Positions 1 through 8,297 of a stretch of 64,000 nt of DNA are shown piece by piece (the stretch's first letter is position 1; every line of letters starts with the position of its first letter). The stretch spans positions 1-64,000 of the forward strand of contig JAGGAB010000019.1 of assembly GCA_017889705.1 (NCBI GenBank). The letters run 5' to 3'. Below the pieces are notes generated by a model. It searched no databases, was not told the origin of the DNA, and was given only the letters and a program-made list of their open reading frames with translations. The position numbers were made by a program, and so were the translations under genes. Origin of the DNA: Bacillota bacterium. Lineage in GTDB: Bacteria > Bacillota > Negativicutes > Sporomusales > Sporomusaceae.

Positions 1-708
1 AAACAAGAAACCGAAAGTGCCGAAAGCCAAGCGTTTACCTTTATGGATCTCTGGTCTTCGCGGTATATCCGGCGTACCATTTGTCTATGGGTATTGTGGT
101 TTGGTATGGTTTATTCCTATTATGGCATATTCACGTGGCTGCCGTCCTTATTGGTAAAAAGCGGGCATACCCTTATTCGCTCCTTTGAATTCTTGTTGTA
201 TATGACGTTGGCCCAAATCCCCGGTTATTTTGCCGCTGCCTATTTTGTGGACAAGATTGGGCGCAAGGCGACTATGGGGTCGTTGTTGGCTGTCTGTGCC
301 GTGTCTGCTTATATGTTTGGCAATGCAAAATCTGCGGAAGATATTGTGCTGTGGGGTTGCGTCATGTCCTTTTGTAACTTAGGTGCATGGGGAATAACGC
401 ACGCTTATTCTGCAGAGCAATATCCTACTCATGCAAGGGCTGCCGGTGTGGGTTGGGCTGCGGCCTGCGGCCGGATAGGCGGCATTGTTGCGCCGATTGC
501 TGTGGGGGCGCTGATGACAGGATCAGACCAGTACGGTACAGTATTCACCATGTTTACTGTTGTACTGGCAATCATTGCAATGGACATCCTGTTTTTGGGC
601 AAAGAAACGATGAATAAATCACTAGACGAACTGACAGAGAAGCAGCTTGTCTCTTCCCCGGTGGTGGCGGCTACCAGCAGTGTTGCTTTGGAGGATACAA
701 AAAACTAA
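1..708 (+). CDS. MFS transporter, C-terminal part (5' truncated)
   Basis: The frame is open from base 1, so the gene starts upstream of the window; about 235 C-terminal residues are visible. They form roughly six hydrophobic segments, consistent with the second half of a 12-TM major facilitator. The loop DKIGRKATMG matches the D-x-x-G-R-R/K motif of the family, and SAEQYPTHARAAG resembles the E-x-x-P-x-x-x-R motif of sugar/aromatic-acid porters. The tail is soluble and short. The substrate cannot be read from the sequence. The FAD oxidoreductase 60 bp downstream on the same strand suggests import of a metabolite for oxidation or reduction, which is inference. Confidence 0.85.
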   Translation, partial: KQETESAESQAFTFMDLWSSRYIRRTICLWVLWFGMVYSYYGIFTWLPSLLVKSGHTLIRSFEFLLYMTLAQIPGYFAAAYFVDKIGRKATMGSLLAVCAVSAYMFGNAKSAEDIVLWGCVMSFCNLGAWGITHAYSAEQYPTHARAAGVGWAAACGRIGGIVAPIAVGALMTGSDQYGTVFTMFTVVLAIIAMDILFLGKETMNKSLDELTEKQLVSSPVVAATSSVALEDTKN

Positions 709-768
709 TTTGCCTGGTGCAAAGGATAATAGCAATAGGTACAGCAGTTGTAATAAGGAGGTGCAAGC

Positions 769-2070
769 TTGACGAAGAAAATAATAATTGTCGGTGGCGG
801 CTGGGCTGGGTGTGCCGCTGCATTAGCCGCGCGGAACACGGGTTGTGAAGTAGAACTGTTTGAACGGACAGATATGCTGCTTGGCACCGGATTGGTCGGC
901 GGGATTATGCGTAATAATGGTCGCTTTACTGCTACTGAGGAAATGATTGCCATGGGTGGCGGGGAGTTATTTAAGATTTGTGATGCCTGCTCACGCCATA
1001 AAAACATTGATTTTCCCGGCCATAAGCATGCCAGTTTATATGATGTATCAAGTATTGAACCGGCAGTTCGCAATGCCTTGCTGCAGGCTGGCATAAGAGT
1101 ACATCTAATGGCTCGCATCCAGGATGTTATCATAGAGGCCGGGAAAATTGTCAAAGTGATTGCCGGTGTGCTGCACAAAGAAGAGCAGGTCGAGGTTTGT
1201 GGTGACAGCTTTGTTGATGCAACAGGTACAGCAGGTCCCCAGGGCAATTGCATGAAGTACGGCAATGGTTGTGCCATGTGTATTTATCGCTGTCCGAGCT
1301 TTGGACCGCGTCTCAGTATTGCTGCGAAGGCCGGTATCAAAGAGCTTGTCGGGAAAAAGGCTGATGGTACCTTAGGGGCAATGAGTGGCTCCTGTAAACT
1401 CCACAAAGATTCTCTTGCTCCTGCGGTTAAAGAAGAACTCGAAAGAGCGGGTGTTTGCGTTATTGCGGTTCCGCCGCATTTGCAAAAAAGCCTGGAATCA
1501 CTTGGACAAAAGGCTTGTCAGCAGTATGCACTCAAAGAGTTTGCCGAGAACATTGTATTGTTAGATACCGGTCACGCCAAACTCATGTCGGCGTATTATC
1601 CGCTTAATTTGCTGCGGCAAATACCGGGTTGTGCCAATGCCCGGTTTGAAGACCCCTATGCCGGTGGGATAGGCAACTCTATGCGCTATTTTGGTATGTT
1701 GCCCAGGGATAATACCTTGCAGGTAAACGGGTTGACCGATGTTTTTTGCGCCGGTGAAAAAGCAGGATTGCTTGTGGGACATACGGAAGCCATTGTAACC
1801 GGAACGCTGGCAGGGCATAATGCGGCAAGAACGGCGCTAGGACTCGCTCCAACTGAAATCTCGCCAGAATTGGCTTGCGGTGATGCAATTGCGTATGTAA
1901 ATGAAAAAATGCAGACCGAAGAAGGTTTAACTAAGAAGTACACCTTCTCTGGTTCTGTGTATTTTGAGAGCATGAAAAAGAAAAATCTTTATAATACCAG
2001 TATTGAAGCAATAAAGCGAAAGGTTACACAGACAAATATGAGTGGGATCTTTTCAAAGCGCCTGGTCTAG
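769..2070 (+). CDS. FAD-dependent oxidoreductase (FAD_oxidored-like)
   Basis: The 433-residue protein opens with a Rossmann dinucleotide fold (IIIVGGGWAGCAAA, residues 5-18, then an acidic strand end VELFER). A second FAD contact is seen in the C-terminal half (TDVFCAGEKAGLLVGHTEA). Mid-protein it carries a cysteine cluster, GNGCAMCIYRCPSFGPR, suggestive of redox-active or metal-bound thiols. Start is TTG at 769, preceded by AAGGAGGTG at 755-763; the nearby GTG at 761 runs into a stop. It resembles FAD-dependent oxidoreductases of anaerobic Firmicutes whose substrate is unknown. The MFS gene lies just upstream in the same direction. Confidence 0.8.
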   Translation: MTKKIIIVGGGWAGCAAALAARNTGCEVELFERTDMLLGTGLVGGIMRNNGRFTATEEMIAMGGGELFKICDACSRHKNIDFPGHKHASLYDVSSIEPAVRNALLQAGIRVHLMARIQDVIIEAGKIVKVIAGVLHKEEQVEVCGDSFVDATGTAGPQGNCMKYGNGCAMCIYRCPSFGPRLSIAAKAGIKELVGKKADGTLGAMSGSCKLHKDSLAPAVKEELERAGVCVIAVPPHLQKSLESLGQKACQQYALKEFAENIVLLDTGHAKLMSAYYPLNLLRQIPGCANARFEDPYAGGIGNSMRYFGMLPRDNTLQVNGLTDVFCAGEKAGLLVGHTEAIVTGTLAGHNAARTALGLAPTEISPELACGDAIAYVNEKMQTEEGLTKKYTFSGSVYFESMKKKNLYNTSIEAIKRKVTQTNMSGIFSKRLV

Positions 2071-2141
2071 TTTAAGCCTTCACTGGTAAGTAGAGAGTTT
2101 TTATTAATCTACCAGAATTTATAACAAAATTCTGTTGACAT

Positions 2142-2200
2142 AAGAACGACTAAGGCTTCTGCCTACGTCCTGAGGGACTTGGCACAAGCCAAGTCTTTTC
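2142..2200 (+). promoter_or_regulatory. Structured leader with overlapping hairpins, possible attenuator
   Basis: Three short stems sit back to back: AGGC/GCCT, GTCC/GGAC with a TGAG loop, then GACTTGGC, ACAA, GCCAAGTC followed by TCTTTTCTTA. The last is a good intrinsic-terminator shape and shares GAC with the preceding stem, so the two are mutually exclusive. The Shine-Dalgarno and GTG of the aminotransferase follow 15-25 bases later. I do not recognise a named riboswitch class. Confidence 0.4.
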
Positions 2201-2220
2201 TTATCGAAAGGAGGTTGTTT

Positions 2221-3408
2221 GTGGAAAATGCAGTAGCAAAGAGACTGGAGAAGATTGCATTTGCCGGAATCCGCAAGGTCTTTGAAAAAGCCAATCAATT
2301 AGAAGCGCAGGGGAAAAAAGTCATTCACTTTGAAATAGGGCGACCTGATTTTGATACGCCAGATCATATTAAAGAAGCTGCCAAGCAGGCATTAGACAAA
2401 GGCTTTGTTCACTATGCGCCAAATAGTGGAATTCCGGCATTACGAGAAGCAATCGCAGGACGGCTAAAGGCCGATAAAAATCTGACATATAACCCTAATT
2501 CTGAGATCATAGCCACAGCCGGAGGGCAAGAAGCGTTGTATCTAAGCTTTTTAAGCATTCTTAACGAGGGTGACGAAGTAATTTTGCCTGATCCTTGTTT
2601 TGGACCGTTTTCCCTAGCCGTGAGTCTGGCTGGCGGTGTTCCCGTAAAAATTGGATTACAGCCCAAACAAAACTACAGTTATGATTGGGAGGCCGTTAAA
2701 CAAGCGCTGTCTCCTAGGACTAAGGCCATTGTGGTAAATTCACCTCATAACCCTACAGGCGGTGTTTTGTCAGAAGACCAGCTAAAAGCAGTGGCTGCTT
2801 TTGCCTGTGAGCATAAGCTATGGCTAATCTGCGATGACGCGTATGATCATTTGGTTTATGAAGGCTGCCGGCTGTCACCGGCTGCGCTCCAAGGAATGCG
2901 GGAACGAACCATACTGTGCGGTTCCCTCTCGAAAACATATGCCATGACAGGCTGGCGTATTGGCTATATTGCAGCCAGCGAGCTAATCATCGGCGCCGCC
3001 GTCCGCCTGCAGCAAAATATCATGTTATCTTTGTGTACGTTCGCTCAGCATGGGGCGGTAGCGGGACTTACCGGTCCGCAAGATTGTATCCACGCCATGG
3101 CTGGAGAATTTGACCGGCGTCGCCAACTGGTGGTGGAAACGATTCGCCAAATCCCGGGATTGGAGCTGGAAGGAGAGCCTAAAGGTGCGTTTTATGTTTT
3201 TCCCCGCATTATCCTACCAGGTATTACTTCAGCGCAGTTAGCCGACTATTTACTGGACTATGCAGGAGTTGCCGTAGTTGATGGCTCGGTTTTCGGTGAA
3301 AGCGGCAACGGACACTTCCGGCTATCCTACGCCGTGTCATACGAAGATTGCCGTGACGGGCTGGAACGTATCGCGTCAGCGATGAAAGCGCTTGTACAAA
3401 AACAATAG
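2221..3408 (+). CDS. Pyridoxal-phosphate aminotransferase, class I/II (fold type I)
   Basis: A 395-residue fold-type I aminotransferase. FEIGRPDFDTP near residue 30 is the substrate-binding N-terminal motif. NSPHNPTGGV holds the Asn and Pro of the PLP site, CDDAYDHLVY the Asp that pairs with the pyridine N, SLSKTYAMTGWRIGY the Schiff-base Lys plus phosphate-binding Arg, and GHFRLSYA the carboxylate-binding Arg. I chose GTG 2221 because AAAGGAGG lies at 2207-2214 with a 6-base spacer; an in-frame TTG at 2179 falls inside the terminator-like hairpin. The next gene follows after 15 bases, so it is probably cotranscribed with the dehydrogenase and could supply it with 2-oxo acids. Confidence 0.9.
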   Translation: MENAVAKRLEKIAFAGIRKVFEKANQLEAQGKKVIHFEIGRPDFDTPDHIKEAAKQALDKGFVHYAPNSGIPALREAIAGRLKADKNLTYNPNSEIIATAGGQEALYLSFLSILNEGDEVILPDPCFGPFSLAVSLAGGVPVKIGLQPKQNYSYDWEAVKQALSPRTKAIVVNSPHNPTGGVLSEDQLKAVAAFACEHKLWLICDDAYDHLVYEGCRLSPAALQGMRERTILCGSLSKTYAMTGWRIGYIAASELIIGAAVRLQQNIMLSLCTFAQHGAVAGLTGPQDCIHAMAGEFDRRRQLVVETIRQIPGLELEGEPKGAFYVFPRIILPGITSAQLADYLLDYAGVAVVDGSVFGESGNGHFRLSYAVSYEDCRDGLERIASAMKALVQKQ

Positions 3409-3423
3409 TTGGGAGGGACTGAC

Positions 3424-4407
3424 ATGACTGTCGTAATAAGTGCCATGCCCAAATGGCGGTTTGCTGCGTCACAGGTTGCGCTGCCTGAAGACTGGGACAT
3501 CCGGTTTATTCAGCCGTCAACAGACCAAGAACTGATTGCGGCCTGCAAACAAGCTGAGTACTTGTTGGTGCCGGCCAGTACTCCCGAGATTAACGCCCAT
3601 ATCTTGAAAAACATTAGGCATATTAAATTAATTCAGTCTGTAGGGGCAGGCTTTGACCGCATTGACACGCAAGCAGCAGCGGCGTTAAACATTCCGGTAG
3701 CTAATGTTCCCGGAAAAAATGCGAGATCAGTAGCCGAATTTACCGTGGGCCTGATGATTGCGCTGCAACGCCAGATACTCTTGGCTGATCAGGAGATAAA
3801 GGCCGGCAAGTACCAAGAAATACGAAAAAGCATGTTTGAGCAGGGACTGGGAGAAATAGCAGGCAGCAAAATCGGACTGATTGGTTTTGGGGCGATTGGT
3901 CAGCAGGTAGCAAGAATTCTAACTGTCCTTGGAGCGTCAGTCAGTTACTATACTCACAGGCAAAAATCGCCGGAGACAGAAGCGCAATTGCAGGTAACAT
4001 ATACTCCATTAGCGGTTTTATTGGCGCAAAGTGATATCGTAAGTCTGCATGTGCCACTTGATGAGACTACCCGTGGGCTTATTGGGCAGCAAGAACTAAA
4101 ACGTATGTCTCCTGGCAGTTTTCTGATTAATACCGCCAGAGGTGAAATCGTTGATCAGGTAGCTTTAGCGCAGATGCTGGAAAATGGGTGCATTGGGGGT
4201 GCGGCACTTGATGTGTTTGCGCCAGAACCACCAGAACCGGAAAATCCGCTGTTGAAGCTTTCACCGGCTGCTAAAAAACGGCTGTTAGTTACACCACATA
4301 TTGCGGGTGTTACCGTCAGGGCCATGCATGATATGCTGCAGGCTGGCTTAGAAAATATTGCAAGAAGTATCTGTGGTCAACAGCCGGAAAATATAGTGAA
4401 TATGTAA
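3424..4407 (+). CDS. D-isomer-specific 2-hydroxyacid dehydrogenase
   Basis: The 327-residue protein has the full family layout: a split catalytic domain, NAD-binding motif GLIGFGAIGQQ near the middle, the Arg-containing INTARGEIVD signature, the Glu in APEPPEPENP and the catalytic His in TPHIAG. It should interconvert a 2-oxo acid and a D-2-hydroxy acid with NAD(P). ATG 3424 is preceded by GGGAGGG at 3411-3417; the gene starts 15 bases after the aminotransferase stop. The substrate (glycerate, hydroxypyruvate or another 2-oxo acid) is not deducible. Confidence 0.9.
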   Translation: MTVVISAMPKWRFAASQVALPEDWDIRFIQPSTDQELIAACKQAEYLLVPASTPEINAHILKNIRHIKLIQSVGAGFDRIDTQAAAALNIPVANVPGKNARSVAEFTVGLMIALQRQILLADQEIKAGKYQEIRKSMFEQGLGEIAGSKIGLIGFGAIGQQVARILTVLGASVSYYTHRQKSPETEAQLQVTYTPLAVLLAQSDIVSLHVPLDETTRGLIGQQELKRMSPGSFLINTARGEIVDQVALAQMLENGCIGGAALDVFAPEPPEPENPLLKLSPAAKKRLLVTPHIAGVTVRAMHDMLQAGLENIARSICGQQPENIVNM

Positions 4408-4563
4408 AAAACAAAGAATTTGGTTATAGTTGCATAGTGAAGATAGAATCTGACCCTATTCGACTTATTGAAAGTATCCTCAAACCGGTTAAGTGTGTTG
4501 CTGTACTTTGGCAGCGTGACATACCGGAACGATACTATGCGAGAGCGGAAAGGATTGGATATT

Positions 4564-5520
4564 TTGAAAACAGTTTTGATCACATCAAAAGAATTTGGCA
4601 GCCAACTCGATGGCCAACACAGGAAAAATTTGGAGCAATATTTTACTGTAAACGGCTGGCAGATCGTGTGGAACCCGGCGGGTTCAGCGATGAGTGCCGG
4701 AGACATCATCAGGCAAGATATTCGTAATAGACTTGATGCTATTTTGGTGTATTCCAGTTCCGATGAAATTAGCCGGGAGGTTTTTAAGCACTGCCGAAAC
4801 CTAAAGATAATATCACGGCACGGCGTAGGTATTGAAAACATTGATGTCACGGCAGCTCAGCAAGCAGGTGTGGCCGTTAAAACAACCGTTACAATGCCAG
4901 GATATGAGACGGTTGCAGATTTAACCTTTGCGCTCTTGCTGGCATTGGCAAGAAAGGTACCGCAAATTGACTCTACCTTGCGAAAAAACGATTGGTATCG
5001 CCCGGTTAGCAGTGATGTTTGGGGAAAAACACTTGGCATATTTGGATTAGGGCGTATCGGAAAAGCAGTTGCTAAGCGAGCAAAGGGCTTTGATATGAAT
5101 ATTCTGGTGGCCACGCGGCATCCGGATGAGGCATTTGTTGCTGCAAATGGTATAACTGTATGTTCCAAGGCAGAACTGCTGGATAAAGCCGACTTTGTCA
5201 GTTTGCATTGCACGTTGCAGCAAGAAACAAAACATATGATTGGCGCTGCAGAGTTTGCCTTGATGAAGCCAAACGCATATTTAATTAACACAGCCCGAGC
5301 CGGTCTGGTAAATCAGGGTGAGCTTCTGGCTGCGCTCAAAAACAAAACAATTGCCGGCGCAGCCATTGATGTATTTGAAAAAGAACCGGCAGTCAATGAT
5401 CCTCTTATCACAGGTGGACTAGATAATGTGGTGGCTACTGCGCATGTTGGTTCCTATACCCTGGAATCTCTCAGGAGGATGGATTTTTTGGTGGCAGAGA
5501 ACATTGTGGAAGTAATATAA
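4564..5520 (+). CDS. D-3-phosphoglycerate dehydrogenase-like 2-hydroxyacid dehydrogenase
   Basis: This is a second, divergent member of the same family beside the one at 3424. It shows GVGIENIDVTAAQ, the NAD motif GIFGLGRIGKAVA, Arg in INTARAGLVNQ, Glu in FEKEPAVNDP and His in ATAHVGSYT. The His lies in AHVG rather than PHIG, as in several phosphoglycerate-dehydrogenase-like enzymes. The start is uncertain: TTG 4564 gives a natural N-terminus (KTVLITSKEF) with AAAGG about 10 bases upstream; ATG 4537 is in frame but lacks a good ribosome site. A 156-base gap separates it from the previous dehydrogenase. Confidence 0.85.
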   Translation: MKTVLITSKEFGSQLDGQHRKNLEQYFTVNGWQIVWNPAGSAMSAGDIIRQDIRNRLDAILVYSSSDEISREVFKHCRNLKIISRHGVGIENIDVTAAQQAGVAVKTTVTMPGYETVADLTFALLLALARKVPQIDSTLRKNDWYRPVSSDVWGKTLGIFGLGRIGKAVAKRAKGFDMNILVATRHPDEAFVAANGITVCSKAELLDKADFVSLHCTLQQETKHMIGAAEFALMKPNAYLINTARAGLVNQGELLAALKNKTIAGAAIDVFEKEPAVNDPLITGGLDNVVATAHVGSYTLESLRRMDFLVAENIVEVI

Positions 5521-5587
5521 GTAATATAAGTAATACCCGAAAAGGTTGCTTGATTTCTGGACAACAGAAAGTGAATAATTTGAAAAT

Positions 5588-5753
5588 GGTATGGTAGAGG
5601 CGCGAGACGCAAGAGTACTTACAGGGAGCTTGCTGTGATGAGCTGTAAGAAAAGGGTGGCTTGCCGAAGTGGCGGAGGACTGCTAATTCCCGGCACTGGG
5701 GCCGTATTGAATAGGTACGGTACTGTCATCTTCGGATGGTGAGCTATCGCACT
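5588..5753 (+). ncRNA. Lysine riboswitch (L box)
   Basis: The RNA carries the L-box landmarks in order: GGTAGAGGCGCGA, AAGAGTAC, GGGAG, AAAAGGG, GCCGAAG, and at the 3' side ACTGTCA then GGTGAGCTATC. The 5' GGTAG pairs with the 3' CTATC to close P1. Lysine binding in this class stabilises P1 and lets the downstream terminator form, switching the gene off. The output gene is the DUF441 membrane protein at 5916. Confidence 0.94.
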
Positions 5754-5779
5754 AGGGGAAGACTCCTCTTCACTATGCC

Positions 5780-5817
5780 GGTAGCCGCTAACTATATGGT
5801 GGCTGCCATTTTTTTTT
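5780..5817 (+). terminator. Intrinsic terminator, expression platform of the lysine riboswitch
   Basis: GGTAGCCGC pairs with GTGGCTGCC around a 10-base loop, followed by nine T residues. It lies directly after the aptamer and about 100 bases before the DUF441 start, as expected for transcriptional control. Confidence 0.93.
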
Positions 5818-5915
5818 GCGCAAGGATTATATCTGCATGTTCTAACAACAAAGGAATTGCAGAGACTTATCTCTGTAACGATAGAATTATATAGAACTTA
5901 GGATGTGAAAAAAAC

Positions 5916-6374
5916 ATGAACTGGGACAATATGCCGTTAGTAGTTATTCTTGTACTGTCGGTTATTGGCAACAATCATTCGGTATCCTTAGCGGTTTCGG
6001 CGCTGCTAATACTAAAATTAATGGGTTTGGCAACCTGGTTGCCTAGCATCGAAACCTATGGACTAAATATTGGCATTACCATTTTGACAATGGCAGTATT
6101 AACGCCGCTGGCACAGGGACGGATTTCCATAGGAGACATGATGGTGGCTATCAAAACCCAGACAGGCCTAATTGCTATTATCGTCGGGGTACTTGTATCT
6201 TGGGTGGCAACACAAGGTATGTATTTTTTGAAAGCGTCACCGGAGGCTACGACTGCCCTGATAGTCGGCACAATCGGTGGTGTTTGCTTTTTGCATGGTT
6301 TAGCAATCGGACCACTGATTGCAGGCGGCGTGGTCGCAATGATAATAAATGTATTGAACTCATTCAAACAGTAG
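5916..6374 (+). CDS. DUF441 (UPF0756, YeaL-like) integral membrane protein under lysine control
   Basis: The 152-residue protein is almost entirely hydrophobic with four to five helices, a small polar loop (TPLAQGRISIGDMMVAIKT) and a Gly-rich end (TIGGVCFLHGLAIGPLIAGGVVAMI). Length and motifs match the DUF441/UPF0756 family, whose function is not established. The only gene behind the lysine riboswitch, it is predicted to fall when lysine is plentiful, which argues for a role in lysine uptake or metabolism rather than export. ATG follows AGGATGTG. Confidence 0.85.
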   Translation: MNWDNMPLVVILVLSVIGNNHSVSLAVSALLILKLMGLATWLPSIETYGLNIGITILTMAVLTPLAQGRISIGDMMVAIKTQTGLIAIIVGVLVSWVATQGMYFLKASPEATTALIVGTIGGVCFLHGLAIGPLIAGGVVAMIINVLNSFKQ

Positions 6375-6408
6375 GTGATACCCTAATTGGATTATAGGTA
6401 AGAGATTA

Positions 6409-7143
6409 TTATGAAGAAATTTGGGACAAATAACCTGTCCCCTTGTCCCGGATTTCGCGCTTTTCTTCAAAAACCAGGCCGTTCCGTATCCGGTAGATGC
6501 GTTTAAAGATCGGGATAATGACTTCGTCATGGGTCACGACAATGATGGCTGTGTCATATTGTTTAGCTAGTTCATTCAATAAGTTGATTACTGACAGGGA
6601 ACGCTGGCTGTCAAGCGGGGCTGTCGGTTCATCCGCCAATATTACCGGGGGGTTATTAGCCAGTGCCCGGGCGATAGAAACCCGCTGGGCCTGTCCGCCG
6701 GAGAGCTGGTAAGCTTTAAAGTCGGATTTATCGGCAATATCAAGGGTGGTTAAGAGTTCGAGCGCTCGCTGCCGTGCTTTTTCGTAGGGCTGACCTGCGA
6801 GTAACAGGGGCATAGCGACATTTTCAATGTTTGTCAGGAAGGGAATCAGGTAAGGAGCTTGAAACATAAAGCCAATTTTATCGCGTCTGAGTGTGCGTAT
6901 GTCGTCAATCAGCCAGCCATTATTAAAGATTACATTGCCGCCTAGCTCTATTCGGCCGGAGGTTGGGTCAATAATTGCGCCCAGACATTGCAGCAAAGTT
7001 GTTTTGCCTGAGCCGCTGGCACCGATAAGGCCAATTACTTCGCCGGGGTAAACCGTCATGTTTACGCCGCGCAGGGCATCAACGGCCTTGTCGCCTTTGC
7101 CATATCGCTTGGTGATTGCTTCCATTACTATCGCGGGTTTCAT
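6409..7143 (-). CDS. ABC transporter ATP-binding protein (MacB/LolD type)
   Basis: A 244-residue ATPase with Walker A GASGSGKTT near residue 42, Q-loop FMFQAPYLIPFL, signature LSGGQAQRVSIARAL and Walker B VILADEPTAPLDS. The Pro-Leu-Asp D-loop in place of the usual Gly-Leu-Asp is a small oddity. It is the last gene of an operon with a FtsX/MacB-type permease and a membrane-fusion protein, starting 2 bases after the permease stop. The set resembles MacAB-like tripartite systems that move substrates out of the periplasm in diderms, not classical importers. Confidence 0.92.
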   Translation of the reverse strand: MKPAIVMEAITKRYGKGDKAVDALRGVNMTVYPGEVIGLIGASGSGKTTLLQCLGAIIDPTSGRIELGGNVIFNNGWLIDDIRTLRRDKIGFMFQAPYLIPFLTNIENVAMPLLLAGQPYEKARQRALELLTTLDIADKSDFKAYQLSGGQAQRVSIARALANNPPVILADEPTAPLDSQRSLSVINLLNELAKQYDTAIIVVTHDEVIIPIFKRIYRIRNGLVFEEKREIRDKGTGYLSQISS

Positions 7144-7145
7144 AT

Positions 7146-8297
7146 TTAGCCTCCAATTGCCGCTGCCGGCTCAATCTTGATTGCCGCCCTGATGCTGATA
7201 AGACTGGCGAGTGTGCAGATTCCCATTGTTAATGCAAACGTAAATACGCGGATATCGGTGCTATAGGCAATATATCGCGGAAAAATCGGTACCCAGAGGT
7301 CAGATACAACCGAGGCGATCAAATAGCCGATTATGCCGATGCCCCAGGCTTCCTGCAAGATCATTAAGGTAATCAGGGAGTTGCTGGCGCCAATCAGCTT
7401 TAGGACGGCGATTTCTTTTAGTTTGCTCATGGTCATGGTGTAAATCAGGAGCGCCACAATGGCGGCACTGACAATTTCCAGGATGACCAGGAAAAAGGCA
7501 ATCTGCTTGGCGGCTTTGTTGATAATCTTGGACAGCAGCAGATGTTCCATGTCAGCGTAGGTGTAGGCTTCAAAGTGTTTCCACTGTTTGATATTATCCG
7601 CTACCTGGTTTATGTCCCAGCCGGGTGCCACCTTAACCAGGACGGCATTGGTTTTATATTTAGCGAATTGATTGGTATCGTCTGACGCATTTTTGCGTTT
7701 GCGATCATTGTACACCGAGGTAGTGTCTTTTTTTAATTGAAGCTCCTGGGCGTCCTTTAAGCGAACAAACAGGGCGGGATCGCCGGAGGGACTGACCATC
7801 CGCTCGGTTAATCCCACAACGGTGTATTCATAATCGCGAATTTTAATTTTGTCGCCTACGCTAAAGCCGCTTTTTTTATCGGCGATGGCCTCATATTTGG
7901 ACTGAATAATAGGCCGACCGGCGATGATGGTTGGTGGCTGGCCCATTTTGCCATCCTCATAGCCGGTAATCATTACCCGGACATCACTAGTTCCCACTTG
8001 CACCTGCCGAGAGAAATTAATTAAATTAGCTACGTCGGCAACGCCGGGAAACCCGGCTAAACCGCGGTATTCATCAGCATACAGGGAAGATCCTTCCGCA
8101 TAAGGCCCCAACGTATCTTTCTGCACAACCCAAATATCTGCGCCTGAGGTTGAAGGCAGTGACAGGGCGTCGGCAATCATGCCGCGATAAATTCCACACA
8201 GCGTAATTGTGGCTGCAATGAGTAAGCCTAACACCATGCCGGTAAGAGAGTAGCGCCACCAGCTATAGCGAATATCCCGAACTGCCAAATTAATCAC
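7146..8297 (-). CDS. ABC transporter permease (FtsX/MacB/DevC-like)
   Basis: The 383-residue protein has one N-terminal membrane helix (after RDIRYSWWRYSL), a large extracytoplasmic domain (about residues 45-260) and three C-terminal helices, the layout of MacB_PCD/FtsX permeases. GTG 8297 overlaps the TGA of the upstream fusion-protein gene by four bases (GTGA), a sign of translational coupling; a longer in-frame ORF reaching 8348 would lie wholly inside the upstream gene. It acts with the ATPase at 6409. Confidence 0.88.
   Translation of the reverse strand: MINLAVRDIRYSWWRYSLTGMVLGLLIAATITLCGIYRGMIADALSLPSTSGADIWVVQKDTLGPYAEGSSLYADEYRGLAGFPGVADVANLINFSRQVQVGTSDVRVMITGYEDGKMGQPPTIIAGRPIIQSKYEAIADKKSGFSVGDKIKIRDYEYTVVGLTERMVSPSGDPALFVRLKDAQELQLKKDTTSVYNDRKRKNASDDTNQFAKYKTNAVLVKVAPGWDINQVADNIKQWKHFEAYTYADMEHLLLSKIINKAAKQIAFFLVILEIVSAAIVALLIYTMTMSKLKEIAVLKLIGASNSLITLMILQEAWGIGIIGYLIASVVSDLWVPIFPRYIAYSTDIRVFTFALTMGICTLASLISIRAAIKIEPAAAIGG

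Noticed and set aside
705-1277. 190-residue minus-strand ORF opposite the FAD oxidoreductase
   Set aside because: Antisense to a convincing gene, no ribosome site and no domain-like sequence.
4377-4850. 157-residue minus-strand ORF across the dehydrogenase start
   Set aside because: Overlaps a well-supported enzyme gene and has low-complexity, Cys/Phe-rich shadow composition.
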